From NCBI RefSeq assembly GCF_035994185.1, contig NZ_CP108538.1, positions 4,689,501 to 4,753,500 on the forward strand: 64,000 nt of DNA. The letters run 5' to 3'. Origin of the DNA: Streptomyces sp. NBC_01217 (GTDB taxonomy: Bacteria > Actinomycetota > Actinomycetes > Streptomycetales > Streptomycetaceae). The notes beneath the pieces were generated by a model, which made no database searches, was not told the DNA's origin, and worked only from the letters and a program-made list of their open reading frames with translations. Shown in pieces: positions 1 through 7,263 of the stretch. The first letter of the stretch is position 1. Every line of letters starts with the position of its first letter. The translations under genes and the position numbers were made by a program.

Positions 1-1507
1 CCCAGTCCAAGAGGTGGGAGAGCGGCTGCTCGGGACGGAGCGACGTTTCGAGCTTGTCCTGCAGACCCTCGACCGCGCGGTCCGCCTGCGCGGTGAGCCG
101 GACAGTGACGGGATCGGGCAGGGCGTAGAGAGTGCGCAGGAGCCGGGCGAGACCGTCTTGGTAGCGCTGGGTGATCGGCTCGGGCACGGGGGTGGTGCGG
201 ATCTTGCGGTAGCCGAGATTCGAGGCGGGCAGGGCGTAGAGGAAGCGCGCGAGGAGCCCGCGGTCGCGGGCGCCGGGAGCGCTGGCCAGGTCCTGCAGAA
301 CCGCGGGTTGCGGAGTGATGCCGATAGTGAGGGCGGGCTTGTCCACGCTCGGCTGTTCCCGGGTGATCCGGTCGGTCTGCAGGCGCTCGCCCTTGTGAGC
401 CTGCAGGAAGACACCCAGCGCGGGCCGTGCGCTGTAGCGCCCGGCGATGATGTCGAAGAGGTCGCCCTCAGGGGAAAGTGCGGCGAGGCACCTGTGGATT
501 GCGAGCTGCTGGGCGAGCGGCTCGGGGGTGATGTCACCGGAGACCGTCAACCGCGGCCTAGGCGGCACGAAGATCTCTTCGGCGAGCAATTTGGCGGCGG
601 ACGCCTCAGCGACCAGCGAACTGCGGTCGATGTCGCTGCCCGGCTTCCGGGCCTTCGCCATGAGGCCTTCGGCCTCCGCGAGAGCCGCCTCTCTGGCGGT
701 TTCCGCCTCGACGATGCAGGCCCGCGATTCGTCCTGCAGCTGACGCTCGACCTCGTAGATCGGCTCGGTCATCGCTGCGAAGACATCGGACTTTCGAGAC
801 GCGGGAGGCATGGCGCAGACCAGGTAGAGGTTGGACTGTTCACGCCACCCGGGGCGGATTTCCACGTTGACGCGTCCGCCGGCCGCAGTCGAAACCGCCG
901 CGAGCGCCATGGTGGCGGCCAGGTCCGGAGGTGTCTGAGTGAACTCGGCGACCGCGGCCACGTGTTCAGCGATCCACGGCGTCAACGCCGAGACGGGGAA
1001 AAGCGGAAGCGATGCATGCGTGCCGAGAGGGATCGGGGCCGGCCATTGGTCGGCGCTACGGATTGTGGCGAGCTCTGCAGATGCCTGGGCTGCGAGCTGT
1101 TCTACATCCGTTGTGCCCTGCCGACTGTGCGCGATCAGGCGGGTGCCGGTCTCGATGAGGCGCCGCTGATTGGCGACGTCGGCCACGATCTCCGCGTAGT
1201 ACGAGCTGTTGGCTGCGCTGGGCGTCGCCTGAACGAGCGCGTGCAGATAGGTGGCCCCGCCGACCCGCTGAAGCTGTCCAACATCCCGCAGCCGGGCAGC
1301 GACGGTGATCGGGTCTACGGGCAGATCGGCCGCGTGCATGGCGGTGACGGTGGCGTGGATCGTGGCGTGCGCGGGACGGTAGTAGTCGTCCGGGGCCAGA
1401 ATCGCGGCCACTTCAGCGATCGCGTCGCGCGACAAGAACATGGCCCCAAGTGCAGCCTGTTCTGCTTCCAGGTCGTTCGGTGGTGCGGTCTCGGCGGAGT
1501 CGGTCAC
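1..1507 (-). CDS. Replication protein, DnaB N-terminal + DUF3987 (partial)
   Basis: I translated the minus strand from the GTG at 1507; the frame stays open to the window edge, so the C-terminus is missing. About the first 100 residues match the DnaB-helicase N-terminal domain (NDLEAEQAALGAMFLS, then DDYYRPAHATI). The rest resembles DUF3987, ending at the edge in LSHLLDW, just before the family's usual WxxKLxGxxxRxAxLLH stretch. Such proteins serve as replication initiator or helicase in actinobacterial integrative elements. The start is set by a GTGA overlap with a short upstream reading frame. The long plus-strand frame over the same bases is an antisense shadow. Confidence 0.85.
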   Translation of the reverse strand, partial: MTDSAETAPPNDLEAEQAALGAMFLSRDAIAEVAAILAPDDYYRPAHATIHATVTAMHAADLPVDPITVAARLRDVGQLQRVGGATYLHALVQATPSAANSSYYAEIVADVANQRRLIETGTRLIAHSRQGTTDVEQLAAQASAELATIRSADQWPAPIPLGTHASLPLFPVSALTPWIAEHVAAVAEFTQTPPDLAATMALAAVSTAAGGRVNVEIRPGWREQSNLYLVCAMPPASRKSDVFAAMTEPIYEVERQLQDESRACIVEAETAREAALAEAEGLMAKARKPGSDIDRSSLVAEASAAKLLAEEIFVPPRPRLTVSGDITPEPLAQQLAIHRCLAALSPEGDLFDIIAGRYSARPALGVFLQAHKGERLQTDRITREQPSVDKPALTIGITPQPAVLQDLASAPGARDRGLLARFLYALPASNLGYRKIRTTPVPEPITQRYQDGLARLLRTLYALPDPVTVRLTAQADRAVEGLQDKLETSLRPEQPLSHLLDW

Positions 1508-1608
1508 AGCGCGGCCTTTCGGCGAAACGCGACGACGAGCGCCGGGAGACTGTGGCAACCTCGCACGGCCGTACGGGCGACTGCGCGAAGCGAGGGGAAG
1601 TGGTGCAT
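1504..1608 (-). CDS. Possible 34-residue leader peptide before the replication gene
   Basis: An ATG at 1608 follows a very strong ribosome-binding site (AGGAGGTG, 8 bases upstream). The frame runs 34 codons and its TGA overlaps the GTG start of the replication gene (GTGA). The peptide (MHHFPSLRAVARTAV...) is basic and has no recognised domain. The arrangement suggests translational coupling: ribosomes reading the leader deliver initiation to the replication gene, whose own ribosome-binding site is weaker. It could also be a chance frame in a structured leader. Confidence 0.5.
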   Translation of the reverse strand: MHHFPSLRAVARTAVRGCHSLPALVVAFRRKAAL

Positions 1609-1650
1609 CCTGATGGCACCTCCTGTGTCCGTGGATGGGATGGGAGGAAC

Positions 1651-1690
1651 CGGGGCAGCGGGCGTCTTTGACCCGTCGACCGCTGCCCCG
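1651..1690 (-). ncRNA. Leader hairpin with conserved loop, copy 1
   Basis: Perfect 11-base arms (CGGGGCAGCGG and CCGCTGCCCCG) enclose an 18-base loop that on the minus strand contains CGACGGGTCAAAGA. A second copy at 6661-6703 has a different stem but the same loop, and both are followed on the minus strand by CTCCCATCCCATCCA (here 1632-1646) and then a strong ribosome-binding site. Changed stem with kept pairing and kept loop suggests an RNA element in the leader of the replication transcript. Confidence 0.6.
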
Positions 1691-1697
1691 GGCGAAA

Positions 1698-2084
1698 TCA
1701 GATGGCCTGCGTGAGGCTCCATGCGTGGTACGCCTCGCGGACGTACTCGCGGTGATCCGGACCCGAGGCCAAATCGGCGCCTCGAAGACTCAGCAGGCCG
1801 TTTGCGGAGTCGCGCTCGACCAGACGGAGCGCGGCCTGCTCAGCGGTCTGCACGGCGGAGGTGGCGACCTCCGGGGCGTACGTGTCCACTTCCTGCAGGG
1901 CAATGCGGTCCAGGAGCGCGGCCTTCCTGATCCAGAACTCGCGGTCCATGGCCGAGCCGAACTCGCGTGTGGATGCCCGCCGGGCGATCCAACCGATTTC
2001 GGCGATGATGCCGGGGGCTGTCGCGTACGCGACGGTCGGATCGGTTGCCTGCGGTTCAGTGCTGTGGCCGTTCGTTTCGGACAT
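1698..2084 (-). CDS. AICE hypothetical protein, 128 aa
   Basis: No family is recognised. The protein is soluble, with no membrane segment or Cys motif. ATG 2084 is chosen over the GTG at 2087 because GAGGAG lies 8 bases before it. The gene sits between the replication gene and the spread genes and probably shares their transcript. The conserved-looking core is IAEIGWIARRASTREFGSAM. It could be an accessory replication or stability factor, but nothing in the sequence proves this. Confidence 0.75.
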   Translation of the reverse strand: MSETNGHSTEPQATDPTVAYATAPGIIAEIGWIARRASTREFGSAMDREFWIRKAALLDRIALQEVDTYAPEVATSAVQTAEQAALRLVERDSANGLLSLRGADLASGPDHREYVREAYHAWSLTQAI

Positions 2085-2116
2085 CACTCGTTCTCCTCAA
2101 GTGTTGTTGGTCGTGC

Positions 2117-2139
2117 GGGCCGGACTGGCTGTCCGGCCC
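2117..2139. terminator. Intergenic hairpin in the AICE operon
   Basis: Nine-base arms GGGCCGGAC and GTCCGGCCC enclose a 5-base loop between two leftward genes. There is no clear T run, so it may weaken rather than end transcription toward the 128-aa gene. Confidence 0.5.
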
Positions 2140-2187
2140 TCTGCGCGGCCCCACCTCTTCGATGAGCTGGGGCTGCACAGAGGGCCG

Positions 2188-2433
2188 TCAGCCGAGGGGA
2201 TGCGGCGCGGGCCTGGTCCGGGTGGCAGCACCAAGGAGCAGTGCGCGAAGGTCGGTGCCGATGACGGCCGCGAGACGGTGCTCGATCGCCTGCCAGGAGA
2301 CCGGGTCAATCGCCATCAGAGCGGCGACGGCCGCGGGGCCTTTGCCCTCTTCGATGGCGGTGAGGGCGTCCCGGAGCTCGCCTGCGGCCATCAGCGAGAT
2401 GTGTGGTGGGGTGGATGCGCTCGGCTTGGTCAT
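2188..2433 (-). CDS. AICE hypothetical protein, 81 aa
   Basis: The start is fixed by GGGAGGAA 6-8 bases before ATG 2433. The product is mostly helical and alanine-rich (AAGELRDALTAIEEGKGPAAVAAL) with no membrane segment or catalytic motif. It lies 16 bases downstream of the small hydrophobic gene, in the same transcript direction. Function is unknown. Confidence 0.7.
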   Translation of the reverse strand: MTKPSASTPPHISLMAAGELRDALTAIEEGKGPAAVAALMAIDPVSWQAIEHRLAAVIGTDLRALLLGAATRTRPAPHPLG

Positions 2434-2449
2434 TCCGGATTCCTCCCGG

Positions 2450-2644
2450 TCAGTTGAGGATGTTCTGAACGGCGTTCTTGAAGGCGGACATGATCTGGTC
2501 GACGGAGCCGGCCGCACCGCTCCTGGCGAGGTAGAAGCCGAAGAGGAGGGCAATCACGGCGGCGCCGATGCCGACAGCCTTGAAGCGCAGATACAGCGCG
2601 AGCAGGACGCCGAAGAGTCCGAGGGCAGAGATCGCGAAGTCCAT
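2450..2644 (-). CDS. Small hydrophobic spread-type (SpdD-like) protein
   Basis: This 64-residue protein has two hydrophobic helices (about residues 3-20 and 23-42) followed by an amphipathic tail (SVDQIMSAFKNAVQNIL). Small hydrophobic Spd proteins next to tra in Streptomyces elements are needed for spread of the element through recipient hyphae. Assignment rests on size, hydrophobicity and position, not on detected homology. The ribosome-binding site is GGAAAGG. Confidence 0.65.
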   Translation of the reverse strand: MDFAISALGLFGVLLALYLRFKAVGIGAAVIALLFGFYLARSGAAGSVDQIMSAFKNAVQNILN

Positions 2645-2664
2645 GGCAGTGCCTTTCCGAGTGG

Positions 2665-2919
2665 TCAGCGGGTGCCGTCGTGGTGGAGTCGTGCGACGAG
2701 GTTGTAGAGGTGGCGGCCGCGGCGTATGCGCCGTCCGTAGCCACGGCAGCGGCGGCATTCCCGTCCGCGCTTGAGCTGCCGGGTGAAGCGGCTCACCCGC
2801 ACCTTCGCGCCCCATCCCTTGCACTTGCGGCAGGTTCCGAAGGGGCTCGCGGCGCACAGAGCGGCATAACAGAGAGCGACGAAGATTAGACCTGGCATAG
2901 CGTTGATCCAGGCAGGCAT
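2665..2919 (-). CDS. Membrane-anchored zinc-finger-like protein, 84 aa
   Basis: An N-terminal hydrophobic helix (about residues 8-24) is followed by CRKCKGWG and CRRCRGYG, 25 residues apart. These are two CxxCxGxG motifs like half of a DnaJ zinc-binding domain, with many Arg/Lys between them. The likely role is a membrane-attached nucleic-acid or protein contact in the transfer/spread module. The gene lies between TraB and the SpdD-like gene. The ribosome-binding site is GAGAGGGA before ATG 2919. Confidence 0.75.
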   Translation of the reverse strand: MPAWINAMPGLIFVALCYAALCAASPFGTCRKCKGWGAKVRVSRFTRQLKRGRECRRCRGYGRRIRRGRHLYNLVARLHHDGTR

Positions 2920-3015
2920 GAGAATCCCTCTCAGGGCGGCGATCAGCGGACTTACGGGAAGGTGGGCTAGGAGCTAGTTCCCAGCTCAGAGGCGGTCTTT
3001 GTCGCTAGAGGGGGT

Positions 3016-3049
3016 GCTAGACCTAGCGGGCGTGGCCGCTAGGTCTAGC
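3016..3049. repeat. Perfect inverted repeat downstream of traB
   Basis: Arms GCTAGACCTAGCG and CGCTAGGTCTAGC are perfect and 8 bases apart. Each arm is itself nearly palindromic, and further CTAG-containing fragments lie at 2966-2980 and 3003-3010. It may be the traB terminator, but the CTAG-rich half-sites also suit a protein-binding locus such as the clt region that TraB proteins recognise near their own gene. Confidence 0.6.
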
Positions 3050-3059
3050 GACAGGTCGG

Positions 3060-5243
3060 CTACGCGACCTCAGCCCTTCCGTCACGTTCCGCGATCGCCT
3101 TGAGGACATCGGCGCGCTTGATTCCACGCCGGTTGGCGCCCTTGCCGTCCTCGGTGCTGCCCCACACCTGCAGGGTGCGGATGCCGAACGGCTTTACGGC
3201 CACGGTGAGTTGTTCCGCCGTCCAGGCGCCGTAGACCTCCGGCCGAAGCTCGGCGAGGCGGGCAATCACCGCCTCGTTCCAGACCTTCGGTTTCTCGGCC
3301 GAGACGCAGGCCATGAGATCGGCGAGGAGGTCGTACGTAGCTGCCACGTCCGTCTCTGGCTGCTCGCCGAGAGCGTGTCCGCCGAGGGTGCCTGCTCGCT
3401 CGCGCAGAGCACGGGCCCGGAGTGCGATCCGGTCGGATGCCACGGCGTCGATGAAGGCGGAGCGGACGATGCGTGCATCCGCGCCTTCGCCGAGGAAGTA
3501 GCAGATGCCCTTGTCCCCCCAGGCGAACATGCTGGCCCGGACGCCGCGCTTGTAGGCGCCGGTCCCGAGCACCATGTCGTTCTCGACCTGGCCCATGACC
3601 TTCAAGCACCAGCGTGCGGAAGCATTGGCGCTGATCGACGTCGGGATGCTGTCCTTGTCCGGCCGCTGCGTGGCCATCAGCAGCACAATCCCCGTGGCCG
3701 GTCCGCGCTTGACGAGGTCGGTGCAGATCTCCTTGAACTCGGCACCGTACTTCGGGTGTTCGAACCAGACCTGGCACTCATCCACACCGACCACGATCGG
3801 GTGCAGCCCGAGCGAGCGCTTCGAAGCCAGTTCGGTCGTGACCTTCGATTCCGGGCAGACGTCCCGGGGCAACGAGCGGATCACCTTCGCACGCCTGCGC
3901 AGCTCACCCTGCAGCTCGCGCATGTCTGCGATGGCGTACTCGATGTCCGCGTCCTCCTCGCCGGCGCGGTGCCGGTAGGCGACGCGGTCACCGACGGTGT
4001 CGAGGTCGCCGGTGCCCTTCAAGTCGTACGTGTGAAGCTCGGCCCGCACGTCCAGCGCGGCAATCAGCAGGAGCAGCCGAAGCAAGAAGGTCTTGCCCAT
4101 CCTCGGGATGGCGCCAATGATGCCCGCGATGAACATCAGGGTTACGCCGACCCACCGCCCGCGCTGGTCGGTGCCCCAGTGGACTGGCTTGAAGAGGTCG
4201 ACGTTCCCCGACTTCGCCAGGGGCCAGAGTTCCTGTTGGGTCTGGGACATGTCCTGGTCGCCGACCCACAGCCGGAGTCGACCCGTGTGCTGGTCGGCCA
4301 CGGCCTCGGGCCACACACAGCCCAGCGGACGGCGGAGACCCGACGCGAGCTTGTCCCGACGGTCGACTACATCCGTCACGGTCACGCCGTACGGAAGGTC
4401 GCCCTCGGCGAGCCATCCGGGTCCGTCGCGGGTGATCGGCGCGGTGAAGTTGAACCCGTCCCCGCCCTTGGACTGGGCTTGGTTGATCGCGGGAATCCCC
4501 AGGGATCCGAGAGCGCGAAGCACGATGTCGCTGGTGAGTTTCGTAGCCTTCGGGATCTCCACAGCCCTGTGGATGACCGGGTCGTCGGCGGGCTGGCCGA
4601 GCCGGCCGAGGGCCATCGACACTGCCGAGGCCGAGATCGCCAGCAGCCACGTCGGGGCGAGAACGTACATCGCGAAGGCAGTGGTGGAACCCACGATCGA
4701 GGCGGCGACGGCAACCACCGTGCGCCAGCGCACCCGCCGGTCTCGCTGACGGCTCAGCTTCAGATAGTCGTCGACGTCCTCACGGCTCGCGGCGTCCTGG
4801 CGGAGCGGCTCGCCCTCCGCGTCTACAACCCACCGCAGCGAGTCGCCTACGAACCGCACGGCGCCGCGCGGTACCTGCAGAGTGAGCCGCAGCGTGTACC
4901 AGGGCGTGCGCACCGCGTGGTAGGCCGCGACGTGCCATGCGTACGCCGCAACTCCCTTGCCCGCAGCCTTGAACTCGCGCCCTGACTTCGCCCACGCCGG
5001 GACGATCGGACGACGCTTGGCGCCCCGTACCCGATCCATCAGGCCGGGGCCCGACGGTCCGCCGGGACGGTCGACCTCGGTTACCTCGTCAGGGTCGGCC
5101 GACTCGGACGGTCGGCTGCCGCCCGACCGATGCTTGTCGAAGTCGAGGACCGACCCTCCAGGGTTTTCGGAGTCGGCGCCCATCTCCTTTTCCAGGTGCG
5201 CAAAGAGATCGCGCTCGTGATCGTCGTCTTCCTCGTGTTTCAC
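3060..5243 (-). CDS. traB: FtsK/SpoIIIE-like conjugative DNA translocase (TraB type)
   Basis: This is a 727-residue hexameric-pump-type ATPase that transfers double-stranded element DNA between hyphae. The N-terminus is acidic and hydrophilic. Two membrane helices lie at about residues 175-215. Walker A is GAIPRMGKT at about 377-385 and the Walker B-like strand IVVGVDE at about 478-484, followed by LLMATQRPDKDSIPTSI, typical of FtsK-HerA ATPases. The C-terminus ends in a small winged-helix-like segment that in TraB proteins reads 8-bp repeats. GTG 5243 is preceded by GGAAGGAAG. Confidence 0.95.
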   Translation of the reverse strand: MKHEEDDDHERDLFAHLEKEMGADSENPGGSVLDFDKHRSGGSRPSESADPDEVTEVDRPGGPSGPGLMDRVRGAKRRPIVPAWAKSGREFKAAGKGVAAYAWHVAAYHAVRTPWYTLRLTLQVPRGAVRFVGDSLRWVVDAEGEPLRQDAASREDVDDYLKLSRQRDRRVRWRTVVAVAASIVGSTTAFAMYVLAPTWLLAISASAVSMALGRLGQPADDPVIHRAVEIPKATKLTSDIVLRALGSLGIPAINQAQSKGGDGFNFTAPITRDGPGWLAEGDLPYGVTVTDVVDRRDKLASGLRRPLGCVWPEAVADQHTGRLRLWVGDQDMSQTQQELWPLAKSGNVDLFKPVHWGTDQRGRWVGVTLMFIAGIIGAIPRMGKTFLLRLLLLIAALDVRAELHTYDLKGTGDLDTVGDRVAYRHRAGEEDADIEYAIADMRELQGELRRRAKVIRSLPRDVCPESKVTTELASKRSLGLHPIVVGVDECQVWFEHPKYGAEFKEICTDLVKRGPATGIVLLMATQRPDKDSIPTSISANASARWCLKVMGQVENDMVLGTGAYKRGVRASMFAWGDKGICYFLGEGADARIVRSAFIDAVASDRIALRARALRERAGTLGGHALGEQPETDVAATYDLLADLMACVSAEKPKVWNEAVIARLAELRPEVYGAWTAEQLTVAVKPFGIRTLQVWGSTEDGKGANRRGIKRADVLKAIAERDGRAEVA

Positions 5244-5270
5244 TGAATCTTCCTTCCGGAACGGGAGGGG

Positions 5271-5317
5271 AGCTGAGACCCGGCCCTACCCGCCAAAGCA
5301 GCGGCCGGGCCTCAGCT
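5271..5317. terminator. Long hairpin between the DUF2637 gene and traB
   Basis: Fifteen-base arms (AGCTGAGACCCGGCC and GGCCGGGCCTCAGCT, one mismatch) are separated by 17 bases in the 112-base gap. Transcription from the upstream operon would cross it before traB. It probably lowers traB expression or separates two transcripts. Confidence 0.55.
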
Positions 5318-5355
5318 CGAAAGTGGTGGATCAGAGAGGTGACGTCGGGTGCTCG

Positions 5356-6315
5356 TCACACGGCGGCTTCGGTGCGTTCCTTCTCTGCCGCCTTCACCCG
5401 CTCGGACCTGAGCACGTCCCGTAGCTGCCGCGAACGGTCCTGGCTGCAGCCGACGGCTTTGCGAATGGGCTCCGCGTCCAGCTGTTCGTACGACCAGCCC
5501 GCCGTCTGTTCGCGGGCCTTGACGATCGCCTCGTCCCACGTCATGCGCCGACCGTTCTTCGCCGACCTGTTCTTGCGGCGTGACGAGGGTGCCGATCCGG
5601 AGCCCGACCCACCATCGGCGGGAGGCTCCTTTTCGTCGTCGGTCGGGACGGCACCGTCGGGGGTGAGCTCACCCAACTTGAGGAGTACGAGGTCTCGCCG
5701 CGGAGCGTTCCTTCGCCATGCGCGACCGTAGGTCTCGAACAGCTCGGCGCGGACCAGCAGCCGTTGTTTCTCCAGCGCCAGCGCTTCGCGATAGTCGGTG
5801 GTCTCCCACAGAACCATTCGGCGCCAGAGCAACAGCGTCGTGCGAGGAGCGATCAGCCAACGGGAGCGACGGATCCGTTCCATCCTCGCGCCGGTAACGG
5901 CACCGATGCGGACGGCGTAAATGTGTGCCGCGATCTCGCTCAACACCACCCACAGCAGGGGCATGGCCCCATGGGCGACCCTCGATGAGACCGAGTGCCC
6001 GGCTGCGACGTTCAGCCCGCAGGTGACCAGCGTCAGCCCCCATGGCACGAACCGCACCCACGCGAGCGGCATGTCGAGACGGATCAAGAGCAGGTTGGCC
6101 GCAGTGAAGACGGGGATGGCAAGGTCGATTCCGGTCGGCAGCATCCACGGGTAGGTGAATCCCCACCGACTGGCCGCCTCGGAAACCGAGTTGAACGAGG
6201 CCGCGAACCCCAGTCCGCCCACCCCGCCACCGGCAGGAATCACGACGCCCAACAGCACCTTCTCCGTCTTGCTCAACGGCGGTGGTACCGCAACTGCGGA
6301 GGATGCGAGAGTCAT
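5356..6315 (-). CDS. DUF2637 membrane protein (Spd-like)
   Basis: The protein is 319 residues. Four hydrophobic segments within about residues 20-150 (VLLGVVIPAGGGVGGLGFAA, then GIDLAIPVFTAANLLLI, FVPWGLTLVTCGLNVAAG and MPLLWVVLSEIAAHIYAV) match the DUF2637 pattern found beside tra genes in Streptomyces elements. The C-terminal half is charged and disordered, ending in a helical AWSYEQL-like region that may bind DNA. Its start overlaps the preceding gene (ATGA), so the two are coupled. A role in intramycelial spread is inferred from position. Confidence 0.85.
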   Translation of the reverse strand: MTLASSAVAVPPPLSKTEKVLLGVVIPAGGGVGGLGFAASFNSVSEAASRWGFTYPWMLPTGIDLAIPVFTAANLLLIRLDMPLAWVRFVPWGLTLVTCGLNVAAGHSVSSRVAHGAMPLLWVVLSEIAAHIYAVRIGAVTGARMERIRRSRWLIAPRTTLLLWRRMVLWETTDYREALALEKQRLLVRAELFETYGRAWRRNAPRRDLVLLKLGELTPDGAVPTDDEKEPPADGGSGSGSAPSSRRKNRSAKNGRRMTWDEAIVKAREQTAGWSYEQLDAEPIRKAVGCSQDRSRQLRDVLRSERVKAAEKERTEAAV

Positions 6316-6626
6316 GCGGCCGTCCTCATCCGGGCCACCGCTCGCATGGTGCGGAGCTTGTTTCTGAGCGGAACGACGCTGGTCAACGCCTCGGCGTAGC
6401 GTGCGTTCTCACCGGCGATCGCATCGGTCTTGGCCGCTTCCTGCAGTTCCGCGAGCACTTCGCCGGCGACCGCCAGGCGAGCCGCGCGTTCGTCGGCGGA
6501 TTCGCTGGGGGTGCCGAGGAGGAACAGCTCACGGAAGTCGTCGGGAAGCGCCGCGTCGAACCCGTAGGCCAGCTCTTCGAACTCGATGACGTTTACGGCC
6601 TCTTGGCCGCCGATATATGTACGCAA
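6312..6626 (-). CDS. AICE hypothetical protein, 104 aa, TTG start
   Basis: The start is a TTG at 6626, chosen because AGGAGAG lies directly before it and because the hairpin leader at 6661-6703 ends just upstream. The product begins LRTYIGGQEAVNVIEF and is acidic then helical, with no known domain. Its stop overlaps the start of the DUF2637 gene, so they are translated together. Length and position resemble the small proteins that accompany DUF2637 genes in other AICEs. Confidence 0.75.
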   Translation of the reverse strand: MRTYIGGQEAVNVIEFEELAYGFDAALPDDFRELFLLGTPSESADERAARLAVAGEVLAELQEAAKTDAIAGENARYAEALTSVVPLRNKLRTMRAVARMRTAA

Positions 6627-6660
6627 CGATCTCTCCTGCGTCCTGGATGGGATGGGAGAG

Positions 6661-6703
6661 TCAGGGCGGTGAGCATCTTTGACCCGTCGGTCACCGCCAC
6701 TGA
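6661..6703 (-). ncRNA. Leader hairpin with conserved loop, copy 2
   Basis: The stem GGCGGTGA/TCACCGCC (extended by TCAG/CTGA past a bulged A) encloses the same loop (CGACGGGTCAAAGATGC on the minus strand) as the copy at 1651-1690. It is followed by the same CTCCCATCCCATCCA block (6644-6658) and then by the ribosome-binding site of the TTG-start gene. Confidence 0.6.
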
Positions 6704-6715
6704 CTGAGGAAGTAC

Positions 6716-7090
6716 TCAGACGCGGAAGCGTCGGGGGTCGGCAAGGCGGCTGCCCCAGTGGTAAGCGATCGCGACGGCCATGTAGCTGCCGAGGCTGGTC
6801 AGTAGCGTGAGAGACCAGTCGGCGCCCGCCTCCTGGGCGGAGCATCCGCCGAGAAAGGCGGCGGCCAGCGCAAGTCCGGCGGAGATGCGAGTCAGTACGC
6901 GACGTGCCTTTGTCGGTGGCTTGACGTACCGGGCCACGACATCCAGCTCGTCCGGCTCGCCAAGGCGCACCGAGCCGCTGGAGACGTAGAACGCGACCAG
7001 GCTGACGCCGGTCTGACTCGTGACACCGACGACCGTACCGAGTGCCATATCGCCGCGATCTCGGACGACGTCACCAAGCGCAAGCTTCAT
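6716..7090 (-). CDS. AICE membrane protein, 124 aa
   Basis: The N-terminal half looks like a small beta domain (MKLALGDVVRDRGDMALGTVVG), similar to proteins that bind via short strands. It is followed by two hydrophobic helices near residues 68-83 and 92-110 (AGLALAAAFLGGCSAQ and LTSLGSYMAVAIAYHWG). No named family is recognised. It is the first gene of the leftward transfer operon, reading from the operator region at 7128-7221. Confidence 0.75.
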   Translation of the reverse strand: MKLALGDVVRDRGDMALGTVVGVTSQTGVSLVAFYVSSGSVRLGEPDELDVVARYVKPPTKARRVLTRISAGLALAAAFLGGCSAQEAGADWSLTLLTSLGSYMAVAIAYHWGSRLADPRRFRV

Positions 7091-7127
7091 CGGATCCCCC
7101 TTCGGGACTAGGCAGGCCCATCTCGAT

Positions 7128-7221
7128 CAACTCATAAAGAGGTCTTCTCTTCAACTCCTCTTTATGAGTTGCCATGACTATGACGTGCCTCTCCCTGACT
7201 CGTCAAGACCTCTTTATGAGT
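7128..7221. promoter_or_regulatory. Divergent operator region, GntR-type sites
   Basis: Perfect 15-base arms CAACTCATAAAGAGG (7128-7142) and CCTCTTTATGAGTTG (7157-7171) are 14 bases apart. A third half-site, CCTCTTTATGAGT, lies at 7209-7221. The region is AT-rich against a GC-rich background and lies between the leftward transfer operon and the rightward GntR gene. This is the expected place for autorepression and for repression of tra by a KorSA/TraR-type regulator. Confidence 0.8.
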
Positions 7222-7263
7222 CGTAGGCTGAGCGCGTCAGAACGACAGGACGGTGAGCACCAC

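Noticed and set aside
14..1714. Long plus-strand frame over the replication gene
   Set aside because: The minus strand encodes a DnaB-N/DUF3987 protein with recognisable motifs in the same bases. The plus frame is an antisense by-product of high GC.
3210..4985. Plus-strand frame opposite traB
   Set aside because: It has no recognisable motif, and traB with Walker A and B motifs explains the bases.
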